In this document: one piece after another, positions 1 to 13,000 of the stretch
Layout: every line of letters begins with the position of its first letter
Position numbering within the stretch: position 1 is the first letter of the stretch
DNA from: Lineus longissimus
Taxonomy: Eukaryota; Nemertea; Pilidiophora; Heteronemertea; Lineidae
Direction of reading: 5' to 3'
Length of the DNA stretch: 64,000 bases
NCBI RefSeq assembly: GCF_910592395.1
Contig: NC_088326.1
Location: 3,167,001 to 3,231,000, forward strand
The notes under the pieces: model-generated
The model's input: the letters and a program-made list of their open reading frames with translations, nothing else
What the model was told of the DNA's origin: nothing
Database searches by the model: none
Position numbers and translations under genes: made by a program

Positions 1-1036
1 TTCCAATGTAATGGCCGTTGGCCGGGCCGGCGTATGATCACCCTGGATTATCAGCTCTGCTCGGCGTGATTTGTCCCTTAGAAACTGGACGTTCCTCGAC
101 TCATTAACCCTTTCATTGCCAAGAAGCGTTTGACCAAATTGAAAATAATAACAACTTCAAAGGGTACCTAAACCCTATCACATAAGTATTCATTGGAAAG
201 CTCTCGACGAGTGCCAATGTGACATGGTTTCAATAGTATTTCAGATTTTCAGACATTTTTATATTGAGCAAAATCGTCCGTCACTGGCAGTGAAAGGGTT
301 AAGGGAACAAACTCTGAGGAGCAAATTGCACCAAGCATAGCTCACTGTGCAGGGTGATGATGGAAAATCCGTTCTTATCTTCTTTACATGATCACCAAAC
401 ACTCGCCTCGGGCTAATACCACCAGTGTGTGTCGTTCAATACTCCGATACCATTTACGAGAAACGAGAAAAATTCATGAACATTTCTGTGTTTTCTTTTA
501 TTAAAAGGGTTAATAATATTTCGTTGTCTAGTTTTCCAAGTGTTATTTGATTGATTGACAGCTGTCACGTGATATGATCAATTTGCCATCGCATTCGAAT
601 CTCACCATCGGCGCGAGGACGCCATATCGATTGAACAGTGAGATGTTTAATACGATAGTCGTGATAGTGTAATCCTGTCCCGAATAGAGAGGTTGCGATC
701 TTTAACCTCTCAGTAAACGTCATTCGAGTGGTGGATTAGAATCTAGGATGGCCCATCATTGAATTTATGATGGGACTTACCCGATACTAGCGTCCGATAC
801 TAGCTTCCGGAACTTATTGTGCGTTCATCTCAAGTAACTTGGATACTAACTGATACAGGCACAGTGCGTACTGAAAGCTATCGAATCCTCGGACAAAATT
901 ATGAAAAAGGTGTTACTCGTATTTTTTTTCACGGCTCCCGTTGCGTAACGGCCGGCCCCGTTGCGTAACGTTGTGTTTGAGGTCTGGGCAGTTGGCCCGA
1001 GGTACAAGAAAAATAATAATAAGTTGACGGGACGGG
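1..1036. other. Aquaporin intron sequence, no exon seen
   Basis: Apart from the TTAA MITE at 104-302 I see no exon here. I looked on the minus strand for the sixth aquaporin helix (a HWVYW-like motif) and did not find one, so this is probably intron 3 of the aquaporin. Confidence 0.6.
104..302. mobile_element. piggyBac-type MITE, 199 bp with TTAA ends
   Basis: The left end reads TTAACCCTTTCATTGCC (104-120) and the right end is its reverse complement with one mismatch, GGCAGTGAAAGGGTTAA (286-302). TTAA target duplication followed by CCCTTT-type inverted repeats is the hallmark of piggyBac transposons. The interior has no coding capacity, so this is a non-autonomous copy. It lies downstream of the last visible aquaporin exon, probably in its final intron. 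Confidence 0.8.
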
Positions 1037-1042
1037 ACTCAC

Positions 1043-4000
1043 CCATTGGTCTTTCCAGCAGCTTGTGATGAACGCAGGGCCTAGCGCCCGAGCGGGATTG
1101 ATAGCAGAATTGGAATAATGCGTCTGAAATAAAAAGAGAATTGGTAATGAATGTCAAGTGCTTTTAGACTCACAGTATGAAACGCTAGAACTTATATTTG
1201 ATAGAATCGCCATGTGGATACTAATGCTAATTTTACAGCGGTCTTCATCTACGCACATGCCAACTCTTCGGTCTCGTACCTCGTTTCTGTTTCGTTTCGT
1301 TTCTGTTTCGTTCCGTGTTTTCAGACACCCAAACTTTACCTACCCCTACGAGATGTCCCAACATCATGGAGAGCCCCACAGCTAGCGGCTGGCTGCCTAA
1401 TGTAGGCCGATTTGGATCCACTGTGGCGAAAAATGTTAGCACGAATAAAAATGTTGTGATGAAATGAATGCCGAGGCTCTGTATTATTGTGACGTCATCG
1501 CCCATTGTTGCTACTCCCATGTCTCCGCGGAATTTCGATGGTACCATCCTGAAAAAGAAAAAATATGCAAAGATTTTCATATGAGCCCAATATTGCTGTG
1601 ATTCTTGCATTATTGAATTCGATCTTGTTGTTTTAAAGAACAAGAGCCACACATTTGAAGTGCTGTGACGTTGCAAGCCAGACAATGCCTCCACTGGTCC
1701 GCCCACAAATATTCGATGGCGCCATTCTGCAAGAATATACTTGGCAAGAACAAACTCAGTGCCAGGTTGTTAAACAAAATTTAATCACTGAAACTTGCTG
1801 TAAATTCTATTAAATCCGACATAGATTTTCCTCGGAGGAGGCCCGCCTAACGGAACGAACAGAACAACCGCATTGGTTATCTCAAATAAAACACAACACA
1901 AATAATTTGTTTTTAAAGTTTATGACAAATTAATTATGTTTTTTTTATCAAAAGGCAGAGCCTTCTGATAGACTTGGGTCTTGCTATACGAAGCTAAATG
2001 AATTAAAAGAGTATTATATTGGTTCCCGCTGTCGGTCGGTTGGTGCGAGAAGACCGAAACAATTAGGTCAGGGCCCGCAGCTGGCTGGCGAGACGAACAG
2101 AACACCCAGGCTTCACGGAGGTGAATACAGTGCACTTCCTGAAAACGGATCAATGTGGCAAGTTCTTGCTGTTCTGTTTCCAGGGGCGAGAAGACCCTCT
2201 TGCTTCCAACTCAGTGGTCGGCCATGGTTCGATGCAAGTACGGCCCACCATCAGATAGCCAGATTTCCGGGGGGTCCGGTTGGATCACTGAGCAGAAAGG
2301 AGATCGTAGGGGCGGTCAACAAAATTCTTCCTCTTCGAAGTCCAAGTCCTCAAGAACCATCATCTGACTCGAAAGTTGCCGTCCGGCCAAGGACTTCCGC
2401 ACGCAATGGCTGTCCTCCAGGGTTTGACCAATTCGTGACTGGACCTCTTTCAGCTTCTTAGGCCAACTTAGCCCCGGGCGGCGTGGACGTGATCTAACCT
2501 CAGCAATAGCGGGTTCTTGGCTTGCACCTGCCCTACTAGCAGCGGGTCGCTCTACCGACCAGGCCTTGATGGGTTTTGGGGCTGGCCCGGCCACTTCATT
2601 CGCCTCTTTAAGAAGATCCTCCAGATCGATATATTCCAGGGATTCTCGTCTGTCATTCTCCGTGACACTGGGAGACAGCAAACCTTTTTGGTACAGCCTT
2701 ACATCCGCTACACGTTCGGTGCTGTACCTTCGTTCTTCTACTGATTCCTCCATGGAGGAATAACTCCAAGACTGAGTTAAAACGTCCTCCTGGTAGGAGT
2801 GCAGATCAGCAAGACACTCCATGCTGTCACTCCTTCTGCCATAGTAACAATCTTCAGCGAATTCTTTATCGTAAGCGGTCTTGACATCTACCCTGTTCTT
2901 CTTAGCCGACCTCGGCCTGGCTTTCTTCAATGCAGTAGCATTCTCTCTCCTCTCCTGCTTCTTAAACGGAACAACCTTAGACTTATTGCAGCCCATTGTC
3001 CCACAATCTTTCCAAATTTATTATAAAACGATCAAAAATGGTGGTGATGGAAAACAAAAGTTTGGTTGTTATGGCGCGCTCGAAGCCGTTGTGATGTCGT
3101 GACGTCATTTATTCAATGACGTCATAAACTTCGTTTCGCCATGACGTCACGCAAGTCATGCGCCGAAAATCGGTGCAGATTTTCGGTGATGATTATGTAA
3201 GGCGAATTTTCAGAAAAATAGCGTAGTTTATAAATTCGATCATGCTATGTCACAACGCCTACGTCCATTTTTGCGCATTTCTGATTGGATCGATTAACTT
3301 CTTACAAAAGAACTACCAACCTGCATGGGTCTATCAAACTACTATCCTCTAAATGTCAATAAAGTGCCCTCAATATTGCCACAAGAGCTCTTCCAAAAAG
3401 GCACCCATAATGGCCGAGAAACTTTCAAGGGTCATCCATGTCATAACCAGCTAACTGTCAAACTTTCAAATCACTTATCGGAGCACTTCGAGTCCATAGC
3501 AACGCAACAACAAGCTCAGCAGGTAAGGGACCGTCTCAAGGTAAAAATTATTGATGCCAACAAATAAAGTTTGGTCTCTCTCCCAGCCGCCTCGATAAAT
3601 TAAGTTCCGCTTGAATAAAGCGCCGACACAACCAAATGAAAACCCAAAAGCACTTTCGTTACGCTAAACGCGAACACAAAGTGTGGCAACTATGATATTT
3701 GAGATGGCCCCTTACCTTGGCTCTTGTTTATCGTCTGAGTAGCGGACTCGAAGTGCTTTTTGTCGTTTAGGATTTTGTGGCAATTTCTGAGGAGATTAAT
3801 ATGCATTTTCTCCAGGTTTTGAAGACGACGGTTAACGATTTTATAATTTGTTTGAACTTTCGATGGAATATGCTACAAAAGACAGCAGTTGCTTTAAAAA
3901 GGGTGAGGCCGGTCGTATTATTACAACGTACTGGTGGTCCAGGAGTAGACGATTCTATTATGTGGTTTTAATCGCTGGGGTAATAAAAGTCATGCAGGGC

Positions 4001-7000
4001 CTCTATGGAACCCTACACCACAATCCGTCGGAATACAATAGGATCGGACACTTTTTCAATAGGGACATTTTCTACTTCTACACCGGAATCTTTTCTTTTT
4101 TGTCATCACGGTAGTGATTGGAAAAGATGTTAGCAAACAGACAACGGGAATGCCATCTTGAGTCAACACCCCCAGAAGTAGATGATGGGGCGAGAACACG
4201 CTGAAAGCTGTCTCAAGTATTTGAGCTTCTAATGGTGGAAGTAGATAGCGGGCTGTTTGTTCGGGGTATTCAGTCGAAAAAGCTGGATCACTGGACTCCT
4301 GCATTTACTGGATTGTGACTCATGAATCACCACCGCCTGGAATGCTGTAGCAGGCACTGCATGCTATACTGTATATCGTGAAGGTTCCAATACTCAGCCT
4401 CATGCTGTCATTATCTCATATGTCTAATCAAATGCCAAGACTCAAGCTCAAATGTCTAATCGAATGCCCAGACTCAAGTTCAGAATCGTTCGCACCTTGA
4501 CTTAGGAAGTTGATCCGCTACAATACAAACCTTCTGTCAGCTTTGTAGTTCTTGTAGAACCGCCGGTAATAGTGTAAAAGCGGGTGTTGCCCCAGTGGAC
4601 ATTTTATTAAACAGGGGTTGGGAGGAGAGAGCGGGAGAGCCCGCGCCCATGTCAGACGGAGTCGTGGACTCTCTTCGATCTCTCCTCCGCTCCCCTACTT
4701 ACAATAATGGGGGCACTGAGTTGGCCCTGACCAGGCTCTTACTGAAGAGTTTTTAAATTTCATTATATATCTTTTATGTACATATATGGCCCTGACCAGG
4801 CCTTTGCTCAAGTGATTTTAATTTACTATACTATGTACTGATAAGTTGAACTACTATGTACTGTCTTTGAATGTACTTGTATATTTCTTTTCCCCAATTA
4901 TGGGGGTGCAATAAATATTATTATTATAGTTAGGCCAATTCTCTTGCGAAGCCGAGTCTGAGCTATCCTTGCTGGCAGTACCAGTGTGTGCACTTGAAGT
5001 ACATAGTTAGGTAATAACAATCCATCCAGGCGGTGGTGATTCATGAGTCACAATCAAGTAAATCCAGTAAGTCCTATGATCCAGCTTTTTCGAATACCCG
5101 TTTGTTTGACGGGTTGATGGGATGACTGTGTCGCGTCCATCCGTATATACGATTTTTGTGATTGGAAAACTATACACGCAATCGGTCGAGGAAGGGTTAA
5201 AACCAATAAGACTCCATGTGCTATCAGCTGGTTCTATTTCCGCGCAATCTTTCCATCTCCCAGGATGCCCCTCCGGTCCTTCCTTATACATATTTTAAGA
5301 GTCAAACAGACCCCAAGGGCGACCTTTAAATATGCATAAATAGTGGTTATAGTTAAGTGAAGATGTTGTCTGGCCGGTGGAGCGTTCCCAAGGCGTCTTA
5401 TAGCCCCTGGGTGATCTGGGATTGGATTACCATTCCCCAGTATTTCCGATTAAGGGGACATTAATCAGTGCGTAAGCCGCTGTAACTTTTCTTTCGATTT
5501 TTAGTCAAGATAGAGAGCTCTAGACGACCCAACGTAACGTGCACGTGTGGTCGATCGTGCACTGCGCTAGAAACCGTTAAATATCTCTCACGTGACGGGC
5601 GGAAGCCTCGGTGCCTCAATATGGTGGTTATACGTCGAGCAGTAAAGGTCAACCAACTGACAACTCTATATAGGAATCATGCCACTAAATGACAATGAGT
5701 ATCGACTAAGAACGGCCACTATTCCAAGCGACGACGCCATCCGACATCTTCCGTGTGCAAATGCCCCACCTTGCTCAAGGAAGGACTGCAATTTCCTGAT
5801 AAATATTCCCCCATTGTAACCATTGATTAGGTGGGTACCTAAGGGAAGCTTGAACGTCGAGAATACTGGAGAAAATAAATTGCCTTACTTTGGAAATATA
5901 TTTGAAAATATGTGATCCGGTTGATAAGGATAGTGTCAGGGGAGCGTATATTTCTGATGGCTGATTTTCGTCATTGGAAATGAGGCAAGAAAATATAGCC
6001 ATGCGGTGTAACACTTTGTTACAAAGAGTGGGGCAAACTGACCTGTCGAGAGAGACTACAGAGGGTATTGACTTGTTATAATGTTCGGTCTTGGGGGTCG
6101 CGAAAGTCCACAGTCACTGCGGGTGATCCGGTTGACCGAGGATGTAAGTTAGCAGTGACCTTGTTGATCATGACCTCGGTGTCAGGGGAAATTAATGTTG
6201 ACTTCAGTGACAGACTGACCTCCGTCATTAAAGCGCCTTGCAAACGAAAGTTTTTTATCGCTGATTCGCCGCGATGAGCAATAAAAAGACCGCTTGTCTG
6301 CGAAAAAAACGGACAACCGATATAGTGATCGCCACTTCTTGTCGATGAACATCGCTAAGGAGACATTTTGTCCCAAGCGATCATGACCGGAAGTCGCAGC
6401 AATTAAAATCGCGTGTTTGCGGGCTGCTTGGAAACAGGAGAGCACGCTATTCGAAGAATTGCCCAACTCAAGCACGAGTGGAAAAAAATCCTCAGCGGTG
6501 GGATCAGTTCTTTGGTTCAGTGAGTCAATTCAGTCGAGGGAATTAACAACACAGAGGTTACGGGATACATTTAATTGATTTTAGGAAGTAACTTTGCAGT
6601 TAATGACTGGGGTGGCGTATTCATTAAGAGATAATGACACGACACTGAATGGTGGCCACACGCAGCGTTCCATTGAGAGCGCACGGAACAGATCCGCAAA
6701 AGCAGACACAGTTTATTGTCTCTGATGAAAATATAGTATAGGGTTGGACTCAGGGCCCGGTTGTTCGAAAATAGCGTGTAAGCTCAGAGCATCATATTGA
6801 CATGCTGTTATATGTGCATTGATGCACATGTACCGAAGTGTACCGACATGTTAACATGATTTCTAACAACCGGGCCAGGGGGATTAATAATGAGGGTGAA
6901 TTCGCCCCGAAATTAGGGGAAAATAGAGTTGAGAAAATAAATGTCAAGTAAATAACAAATAACTTAATAGAAATTAATGAGGGTGAATTAATAATGAGGG

Positions 7001-10000
7001 TGAATTCGCCCCGAAATAAGGGGAAAATAGAATTGAGAAAATAAATGTCAAGTAAATAACAAATAACTTAATAGAAATTAAAAGTCGTTTAAAAAAACAT
7101 TCGCCACTTTCCTCAGGCAGAAATCATGTAGAAATTCCTGCCAGGTGACAGGTTTAGACCAATCAAAACCCCGTATATGGCCGTGCTGTCCGAAAAATCA
7201 TGATAGCTCTCTTCTGATTGGTCGATTCATGTCACGAAGTCCCAAGCTGCTTGAGGAAAGTGGCGAATGCACGAGGCAGGGCAGTCGTATCTCATAGCAG
7301 ACTGAAACAGCCATTTATTTGGCCATATTATCTATTTTCCTCTATCGTGTCACGGGTTAATGCCTCAGCCAATGTATGGCCTGATCTCGATTCGGCCGAA
7401 TTACCCACTCCCAGCTGAACAAACGATGAGAAGGCATCGCGCTCCGTTTAGCATTCAATAATCTCCTCATCAACCCCACATATATATCACAAGCTGGGAT
7501 CACAAATTGACCAATCATGATGAATGCACGGTTCAAATCAACCAATCAAACGGCTACATGGTTCAAATCGACCAATCAGAAATTGCATACGTGATGCAGA
7601 TGCTTACCACGTGTATAGCCTTCCGCAAAGTAATCGAATAATCCTGATGGGTACACGGTTCAAATTGACCAATCAAAAAACAACATGGTTCAAATCGACC
7701 AATCAGATTAAATACGTGATGCGGATGCGCTCTGTTTTATCGCATCTTCGGGATATTGTAGCTTTCCGCGCAGTAATTGATCAATCGATAAATACACACT
7801 TCAAATCAACGAAGCAGACGTCGCCATCGTTCATATCAACCAGATTGAAGTCGTGATGACAGTGCCAGACAACAGTGCCGGCAGACAGCATACCACATCC
7901 TGCACCGTGATTTACGACAGAAGTTCTGGCCACAGACACCAATGTCGAGGGGAAACTGTGGAGAACACAGCATTACCTAGATACGACAAACCACTGTTTA
8001 GGCTGGTTGAATGCCGAAGAAGAAGAAAAAGTAGCCGTGATACCGCTTGGGCAATGTTTCGATATGATGCATCTACTTCTCGGGGTCTTGTAGCTATCCT
8101 CGGCGTAATAAAAACGAAAACGTACTCATCTCTCCGCCAAAAAGTATTGTTTGTGTAAAAAATAAAAAGCAATTTGTGTGGTAAAATCTCATTAAAAGTG
8201 CACGAGAAAAAGATAACGAAATTAGATCCCATACCAAAAACATGCTTCACTGATGATTTATTTGACGTGAAGTGCAATATCGTCGCCCGGGAAATCAGAC
8301 GCTTTTTGGAAATGTTCGCGTGGAAACAGAAAAAAAGTGCGGCTTCCTAAAGCATCCTGTAAAGGCATGCTAAAATGTCAAGCAGACAATAATTCATGAC
8401 TTGGCAATAAATGGCAACTCCATGTTATTTGATGAACATAGAATGCTTGAGTGTTTATATTCGATGTTCCCTTCAGTTGGGCTTTTGACGCGAGACACTT
8501 AAGACGAATTTCAAAGTTACGGAGGATTCAATAGCAATGAATTAAGAAGTACAAAATTACAAAATATCACGTCGTTTTCCATGCAACTGCATCTTCTTAG
8601 ATATTAGCACCTCTCTCAGACATACGGAGAAACCTTTAACTTTATTATATTGCTAGTATTACATGTATATTGCTCGTATTAGTGTCAGTATTATTTAGTT
8701 TATTAAGTCGATTCATAGTTGTAGGAAAACAATTTCATTTCTTCAAGATGAGCATTAAATGCTCTTCCACGCTGATCTAGTACATATGTTAACCGGTTTC
8801 CAATTCCCAATGTTGATTACCATAACACAGTAATTTCAAGTAAAAAGCTGTCAGTCAAAATAATGCTCCAGTGCAATTATTTCAGCATGATGCCGGTGAG
8901 GGAAATTATTGCTGTTTTGATTAAAAATGTAAAAAAGGCGAAATCGCGAAAAGTTCACCTCCAGAGGTCACACGCTAATCCAATCAAAACGTTGCCGTCT
9001 CCACGTACAGCGGCATTCTCAAAAACAGACACCATTCAAGCAGACCGCCTCACCACACTACTATAACGGCGCCGGAGTATGGTACAGCGGCAGAATAACA
9101 TCTAAAAAGGCAACTTCGTATCCAAAGAAACTCCGTTCCATTAATATTTTTCCACCCAATATTACTCGATTCATTCATTTAACAATAGGCTGCTGTGTTC
9201 CATCGATTGTAGCGCAGATTACACTCCGAGTACAACGGTTTCTGCGCGTAAATCATAGTCTAAGACAGCAAAGCATCGAATTCATTCATAGAATAAAATG
9301 TTGCTTGCTGCAGAATGATGTTGGATCTATCTGTCGCCGGGGAAGTGGCTGTCTGCGACGTGTATTAACCCATTTAATACGGGTCGAGTCACAGCGATAG
9401 TTATTCTAGGACACCTTCCCTGATACTCTGCTCACTTGTCAACAAGCAACGCAGAGCACGAGCTCGTTGTCAGTGTTGTCATTTGGCAGGGAAACAGGTA
9501 GATAAACCACAGATGGCCTCTGACAATGCTCGAGTCCCTCTTTGAGTCCCTCTCTCTCTTGGAGACAAGCCACATCTAGGCAATTATTATTGCCCCTACC
9601 CAATAAACTGATAGCCTTGTCTGGTATTAAGTGGCCTGGTCACTTTAGCCCTTGTCGTTCACTTGGGTTAGTCTTCAGATCTATCTGTCGCCGGGGAGAC
9701 GGTTGTTTGTGATGTGGATTAACCCGCGACCTCTAGTGGTCGGGGGTCACAGCTGCAAGAGCTGGTTGCTTATTCTGGAGAAAGCTGTCTCGAGGTCGCG
9801 GTAGACATAGGCGTAAAGAGGGGTGTTGGTCCAATGATCAGTTTTGATGATACTTTCACTGATGGTTTCACACTTCGCGACATCTGCAAACAGCACCAGA
9901 AATCGTAGAATGAAATGGGTTAGACGCCATGGTCCTACAACATTTCATGGTATCCATTCCTTCACCATCAGCTTTTCTGTGGTCGATTGCCCATCATTAG

Positions 10001-13000
10001 CATCATTGGGTTTGCCTTTAGAGACAAATGCACCAGTCGACTGTATTCATCATTAACGTGGATTTCGCAAGACCAACCTTTCGGCCGACCTTTTACATTT
10101 TCTCGGACGGTGAAAACTAACCTTCTTATTTCCTGTTTATATTTCTGGCGCAGATCGGTCAGCGAGATACGGCCTGATGGGTTCTATTCAGAAACTCGAG
10201 TATGACCAGCATATCGAGCGTGTTTATGATGTTCAATGCTTCGGCAATGATTATGACAGTTTAACGGAAAATTATCATCTCAATAGATTTTAAATTGTAT
10301 TTCAATATCGACAGAATGGACAAGGTAACGTCGTGTTGGAAAACAATTTGATACGAATTATGTGCATTTTCAAGCCAGAATGATTAAGATAGGTAAGATA
10401 AGATTGGACTGAGATGTACACCAATATATTTTCAGATACTTCGAAACATATTTGTCTCTTCAATGAAGAAATGTTAATATTGATGAGGTTTTATCGAGTT
10501 TCCTTCGACACGTTTTCAACTTCTCACGACTAGATGAGCAGCGACATCAATATCAACCGAAACATATCGACGACTTCAAGTGGGATTTGGATTATCAGCC
10601 TTTCAAGGCTGGGGTGTCATCTATCAAGAGAAAGTCCGTCAGTTACCAAATACAGATTTGATCCATGGCTTAAGCTTCTCATGGCTAAGATGAGCAAGGT
10701 CAGTACGCGATCGGACACCCGATAAAAATATCAATTTCAATATTGACAACTTCAAGTGCTATTTGCATTATCGGAAACTGCAGCTAAAAAGTTCCTCATG
10801 CTCCAAGGTAGAGGTGTTCTAAAAGAACAGTTTCCTCGCTCCCCATCGATATGATTGCTGGAGTGTTATCAGCAGATTAAGAAAACCCACAGGAAAGGAG
10901 GATTTCATACTTGTCGCATAGAGTGACTATGAGCCAACGTGTTTTAAGGTTCTCATCCCGGGGACAAGCAAGGGCAACAAATGTCAATTTATAGTTCATG
11001 TCAATTTGATTTAATGGTTAGAAGCCCAGTCACAATACATAAAGGGGTTAACATCTGACCAGCCATCCATCCCTGCAGCTTTAACAGGAAGCATTCAGCC
11101 AGGGGCAGTCATCAAATAGTGTAAGAGCCCATTATCGCCTGTAAGAAATGCCATTTACAGACGTATACAACGCGATTTATAGATTGTCGATAGTGATGTC
11201 CGTAGTTGATGGAGAGATCAGCCCCTATTAGCCGTGTCGACCCCATCAGCTGGGTGATTCCCCTGGTATGCCTGGCGATGTGGTGGCAAAATTACTGGGA
11301 AGAAGCCTACACTGTGTAAGAAGAACGGGTGTTGTTGATGCCAAGCCAAGCCTTACGTTATCAGATCCTAAGAAACTGACGACACTACTGCGACTCAGGG
11401 CATTGTCGACCCACTGCTGAGTACGTGGCACGAAGTCACTTTTCGGTTTCCCTTGCAACAGAATGTATTGGGAAGGTAGTCCCTGGCTATGGCGTGTCAC
11501 GGCGAACTCTCCCTTAGACTCTAATGACAGCCACGTTGCAACCAGCCAAGGCAGCCAAGCCTAAGATTACCCTAAGAGTGCTCATCGTCTAGCATGAGAT
11601 ACCAAGGGCCGGCCCCTATAATCTAAAGAGCCGTTTCAAAGGATTAACCGGCGGCCATGCAATTCTGTTAGCTTTGTAATATCATCTGCATCGACAGTCG
11701 CAATTAAGTTCTGATGTTTCTCGCCTTTGCCGGTTAACGAATCGGCGGATCCAAGGTCGGTGCGTAGCTTTCATCGTCTGCACACGAAATGATGGCCAGG
11801 AATCCTAGACTTTTCAAAAGCGCGGCGCTGTAAGGCCGTAGCCAATCATCGCCGGCAGGTCTGGACAATCTTCCAATGCGAGGATAACAAGTATTTGCTC
11901 CGTAGGGCAAAAGTACGCTAACGTAGCTGGTCTATCATTAAGCAGCCGTTACTAATGGCGATGCTTGGAGATTCGTCTGTGGAGCAACAATCTCCATCTC
12001 CAACAGATCGACGTAGATCAGATTTCTGTGACAAAGATTGAACGTTTCCAAAATTATCTTGACAGGCCACAGTCCAATGGAGCCAAAAAGTGATACTTCG
12101 TATTCGGAAAGAGAGGCAACCAAATGGTGGAATGTCTGATACAGAGTCACGAGAGCACGCGCTATCGATGATAATGACCTAAATTATTGGTTGTCGATCA
12201 GTCAGTGCGATTTGATCCGGAACACCAGATAGTAGGCTAACGGTCGTCTACAGACCACATTACCATTGAGCAAGACATAACAAGAGTAACGCATGTCTGC
12301 AGACTAATTTGTTACAATTGAGGCCGTAATCCGATGCAGTCATCTCATTCCTGCAATGCTAACCGAAATGCCGAATAACAACTCTTCAGTTAAGATTGCA
12401 TTGACCCGAGGGCCGTTTATCGTTACCTTCGGTGTATTCGATTTCGACTCGTATATTAATCAGAAAATGGAGTCAGAAAATGACGTCTTCCGAGACAAAA
12501 TATGACTCTCGCGAGAACGGGATTGTATTGAGTACATCTGTAGTAAAAATGTCGGTGATACAGAGTCGCGTTCTGAACTTCTGGCTACCCCGGCTAACCA
12601 GACCTCCGATCCACGGATACAGACGGATACACGTATAATAAGTCGTACGTGATCTGTTGAAAGATGTTATTTCTCGGAAAGACTGGGAATGGGAATGGGG
12701 TCGTATACCTAAAGTCTCCCCCTGTTTTGGACAACCAAAAATGTAGTTACCGCCGTTCTGACGCCCGATCAAGGGGAGTTTACCGGCGGTGAAGAATGGA
12801 CATACGCACAACGCCGGAAGATCGGCATGCTCTCCAGATCTCAATTCCAATTTCGATACCTGGTCAAAGCAATCAGGGTGATACGGCGACAAGAAACTCG
12901 GAAGAAGGTGTGAAGTCGATCGCAGTTAATCAAGTAATAGCTCCAAGCGCCGGTGAAGGATTCGATCAGCTTAGCTTGACCTCAAATATGATAACCCGTA

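Noticed and set aside
7530-7700. GGTTCAAAT words resembling a tRNA B box
   Set aside because: No A box at the right distance and no cloverleaf; they are part of a tandem repeat.
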